A stretch of DNA of 64,000 bases. Origin: Chitinibacter bivalviorum (lineage in GTDB: Bacteria > Pseudomonadota > Gammaproteobacteria > Burkholderiales > Chitinibacteraceae). Both the position numbers and the translations under genes were made by a program. Positions 61,966-64,000 of this stretch are shown here, piece by piece; position 1 is the stretch's first letter; each line of letters begins with the position of its first letter. The notes beneath the pieces are model-generated. The model worked only from the letters and a program-made list of their open reading frames with translations, made no database searches and was not told the DNA's origin. The stretch lies in the NCBI RefSeq assembly GCF_013403565.1, contig NZ_CP058627.1, forward strand, positions 1,426,001-1,490,000, read 5' to 3'.

Positions 61966-62946
61966 ATGATTCGCTTGGCGGTTGTTGGAACTAACTGGAT
62001 TACCCAACGTTTTGTCGATGCTGCACATGACACAGGCAAGATACAACTGATCGCGGTGTATTCACGCACGCTTGAGCAAGCAGTTGCATTTGGCGTGCAA
62101 TATCAAGTGGCACATTTTTTCGATTCGCTTGAAAAACTCGCTCAAACAGACTTGATTGATGCCGTGTATATCGCCAGCCCCAATTCTTTGCACGCGCCGC
62201 AGACTTTGTTGTTTCTCAACCATAAAAAACATGTGATCTGTGAAAAGCCACTGGCGTCCAATTTACGGGAGGTGCAAGCAGTGCTGGACTGTGCTCGCGC
62301 GAATCAAGTGATTTTGCTTGAAGCTTTTATGGGGCCACACCTCCCGAATTTTTTGGCAATCCAAAAAGCTTTGCCCAAGCTTGGACGCTTGCGGAAAGTA
62401 TTTTTTAACTATTGCCAATACTCGTCGCGTTACCCTGCCTACTTAGCGGGGGAACACCCAAATACGTTTAATCCTGCGTTTTCTAATGGCTCCATTATGG
62501 ATATCGGCTATTACTGCCTAGCAACTGCAGTTGCATTGTGGGGAGAGCCAAAATCATTATTTGCTAGTGCGAGCTTACTAGAGAGCGGCGTTGATGCGCA
62601 TGGCACAGTCTGTCTCAACTATGGGGATTTCGAGGTGGTACTTGTGCACTCGAAAGTTTCGAACTCAATGATACCCAGCGAAATTCAGGGGGAAGATGGC
62701 ACGCTAACCATTGGTAAGATTTCACAGTGTCTGGACATTAATTTCATTCCCCGTGAAGGAGTAGCGCTGGACATCAATCAAGAACAATGCTGTAACACCA
62801 TGCAATATGAAGCTGAAACATTTGCCGATTTGATCGCGAAAAGGCAAGTAGAGCATCGTGGAATTGCAATTTCGCTGATTGTGGCAGAATTGCTCACCGA
62901 AATTCGCCGCCAGACAGGCGTAATTTTTCCAGCAGACATGCATTGA
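61966..62946 (+). CDS. Gfo/Idh/MocA-family oxidoreductase
   Basis: An NAD(P)-dependent dehydrogenase of 326 residues. The start MIRLAVVGTNWITQRF has GGAG before it; the frame opens at 61930. The Rossmann region is at 1-120, the family motif CEKPLASN near 98, and the catalytic-domain part SNGSIMDIGYYCLATAVALWG follows, with Asp and Tyr of the usual sugar-active-site helix. The substrate is unknown, probably a sugar or polyol. It is a single gene between dispersed repeats C and D, so it may be an acquired cassette rather than part of an operon. Confidence 0.88.
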   Translation: MIRLAVVGTNWITQRFVDAAHDTGKIQLIAVYSRTLEQAVAFGVQYQVAHFFDSLEKLAQTDLIDAVYIASPNSLHAPQTLLFLNHKKHVICEKPLASNLREVQAVLDCARANQVILLEAFMGPHLPNFLAIQKALPKLGRLRKVFFNYCQYSSRYPAYLAGEHPNTFNPAFSNGSIMDIGYYCLATAVALWGEPKSLFASASLLESGVDAHGTVCLNYGDFEVVLVHSKVSNSMIPSEIQGEDGTLTIGKISQCLDINFIPREGVALDINQEQCCNTMQYEAETFADLIAKRQVEHRGIAISLIVAELLTEIRRQTGVIFPADMH

Positions 62947-62983
62947 ACGAACTGTGTATCGATACCGAAGCGTGAAATACGAT

Positions 62984-63012
62984 CGGCCGCAAACCATTAG
63001 GTTGCGGCCTTT
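62984..63012 (+). terminator. GGCCGC terminator, repeat D
   Basis: CGGCCGCAAACC ... GGTTGCGGCC then TTTAATATT, followed by TTCGGCCAAAGCAGACG. Confidence 0.65.
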
Positions 63013-63115
63013 AATATTACCGGGCAATTCCACGGCTGTTCGGCCAAAGCAGACGTCAGAGCACCTAGAATTCATAGGGCGATTCAGACATGACATCCGT
63101 AGCAATCTGCAAACG

Positions 63116-63325
63116 TTAAGTACCAATTCTACTCTCTAAGCAAGTCAGCTCTTTTGCTTGTCCAAATGTACGCAGGAGGATATCCAAGTCTTCCTTTACT
63201 ATAGTTTCGGGCGAGAAAGATTTCAGTGCTCCAGCGCCTGCCAGATCGTGGGCATAGGTAGCAGCCTTGTTCTTGGTAGTTATGCCGGCAATTTCATGGA
63301 ACACTGCGATTAGGCGCTTGGCCAT
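63116..63325 (-). CDS. Hypothetical protein, second gene of edge operon
   Basis: A 69-residue protein from ATG 63325 (a GTG at 63331 is in frame). It has no signal or membrane span: MAKRLIAVFHEIAGITTKNKAATYAHDLAGAG, then FSPETIVKEDLDILLRTFGQAK. It overlaps the 3' end of the upstream gene by 16 bases, which implies coupled translation. No family recognised. Confidence 0.6.
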   Translation of the reverse strand: MAKRLIAVFHEIAGITTKNKAATYAHDLAGAGALKSFSPETIVKEDLDILLRTFGQAKELTCLESRIGT

Positions 63326-64000
63326 CTCCACTCGACTATCTGCCCCCCCAGCGTCGCTGTAATCTTCTCAACATCATCGAATACCGCGCCCACGGTTATA
63401 TCCATAGAGGCAAGTTTTAAGAGTTTGGGCACTTCCGTTAGATAAAATTCAGCCCCCAGTTCAGCGCTTCTAGAGACTGCCTGACGCCAAACTCTCAACG
63501 TTTGTTCATCACTGGTTTCTATCTTTTCGAACAATTGCTTGATTAACTCCTGACCTCCATCTGGTTGTACTTGTAGCCACGTGCTAAACCCAAAATCGGG
63601 GGTAGATGCTGAGGCAATCGGTACCTTACCCAAGAGCTGTCGAGCAATGCTCTGCCTTGTCGCGTTATCACGCTTGGATGCCAAACTGCTCCACACAGTT
63701 TTGAGTGCCGAAACGTCTTCTTCCTTCTCCGGGTCAATCGTTGTAATGAGGTCAACTGCCTGCTCGATAGTGAGCTCGGAGTGCTGTGCCAAGATTGATG
63801 CCATGTCATCCGGAGCGGTCTTCCATGCCAGACAGGCAGTGTTCAGCATCTGCGGTAACTTGGTCTTGTCGACCAATCCACGTTTGAGCATTTCGTTCAG
63901 AGATCGTGGAATACCCTTAGTCAGTGACGCAGGCGACTGTCCAGTCGAGAATGCCACTGCTTGATCAAAAATTGGATCAGGGTTGAATCCAGGATAATTT
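63310..64000 (-). CDS. Hypothetical protein, 5' end outside window
   Basis: The frame is open to the right window edge (upstream of the GTG at 63957 it reads NYPGFNPDPIFDQA), so the gene is cut. At least 229 residues are present. The protein is mostly helical and charged (RSLNEMLKRGLVDKTKLPQ, DPEKEEDVSALKTVWSSLA, QELIKQLFEKIETSDEQTL). No motif recognised. It looks like the C-terminal part of a larger protein, perhaps a P-loop NTPase; this cannot be judged here. The next gene overlaps it. Confidence 0.6.
   Translation of the reverse strand, partial: NYPGFNPDPIFDQAVAFSTGQSPASLTKGIPRSLNEMLKRGLVDKTKLPQMLNTACLAWKTAPDDMASILAQHSELTIEQAVDLITTIDPEKEEDVSALKTVWSSLASKRDNATRQSIARQLLGKVPIASASTPDFGFSTWLQVQPDGGQELIKQLFEKIETSDEQTLRVWRQAVSRSAELGAEFYLTEVPKLLKLASMDITVGAVFDDVEKITATLGGQIVEWRWPSA

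Overview
The window looks like a chromosome segment of a betaproteobacterium of the order Neisseriales (Chitinibacter/Deefgea/Iodobacter/Chromobacterium relatives). The best evidence is a tmRNA whose encoded tag reads ANDETYALAA, the form I associate with Neisseria. The class Ia ribonucleotide reductase, the mtaD-ubiG-gph row and a nirK/quinol-type norB/NsrR denitrification cluster fit this. The species cannot be named from the sequence alone.

Layout. 1-4433: the 3' part of sbcC, then an ABC-ATPase with a zinc hook and a C-terminal Arg-Glu-His set resembling RloC/PrrC anticodon nucleases, a candidate antiphage gene. 4.6-4.8 kb: two short arrays of 21-24-bp-spaced repeats that look like transposon ends. 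4.8-17.5 kb: core genome. nrdB, a lipoprotein, adenine deaminase and nrdA are on the minus strand, with NrdR-type boxes before nrdA. slyD and a peroxiredoxin-like protein lacking its catalytic cysteine follow, then roxA, a small lipoprotein, mtaD, ubiG and gph. 17.5-17.9 kb: ssrA (tmRNA).

17.9-32.4 kb: an accessory region starting at the 3' end of ssrA. It holds a tyrosine integrase, an IS1182-family element that splits a small ORF, an AlpA-type regulator, an AAA ATPase, an Arc-type repressor with palindromic operators, and a run of envelope genes of unknown function: a secreted metzincin-like lipoprotein, a large membrane protein, a lipoprotein, a periplasmic protein and a cold-shock-like/RDD fusion. 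An HTH regulator is divergent from this run. No second attachment site was recognised.

32.4-42.3 kb: nitrogen-oxide respiration. An HPP-CBS membrane protein, nirK with cytochrome c, NirV-like, SCO and DUF2249 genes, qNOR (norB), NsrR, a hemerythrin-like protein, two more DUF2249 proteins and a polytopic membrane protein. A perfect FNR box and four TAATA-type NsrR-like sites tie the promoters together.

42.3-46 kb and 59.3-64 kb: orphan-gene regions with dispersed terminator-containing repeats, small hypothetical and membrane genes, a membrane-anchored HExxH protein, a Gfo/Idh/MocA oxidoreductase and a truncated two-gene operon at the right edge. 46-59.2 kb: a contact-dependent inhibition (two-partner secretion) locus. 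It encodes a TpsB/CdiB pore, a 3,629-residue CdiA-like exoprotein with a MENN boundary and a PD-(D/E)xK-like C-terminal toxin, and an adjacent immunity candidate.

A genome-level observation not explained by any gene is a family of imperfect palindromes of exactly 50 bp (RGGTATATCTCT ... ATACCYA). There are seven copies in the core parts (7.8-42.2 kb) and none seen in the ssrA-linked region or in 43-64 kb. One copy bridges the mtaD stop codon and the ubiG start codon.
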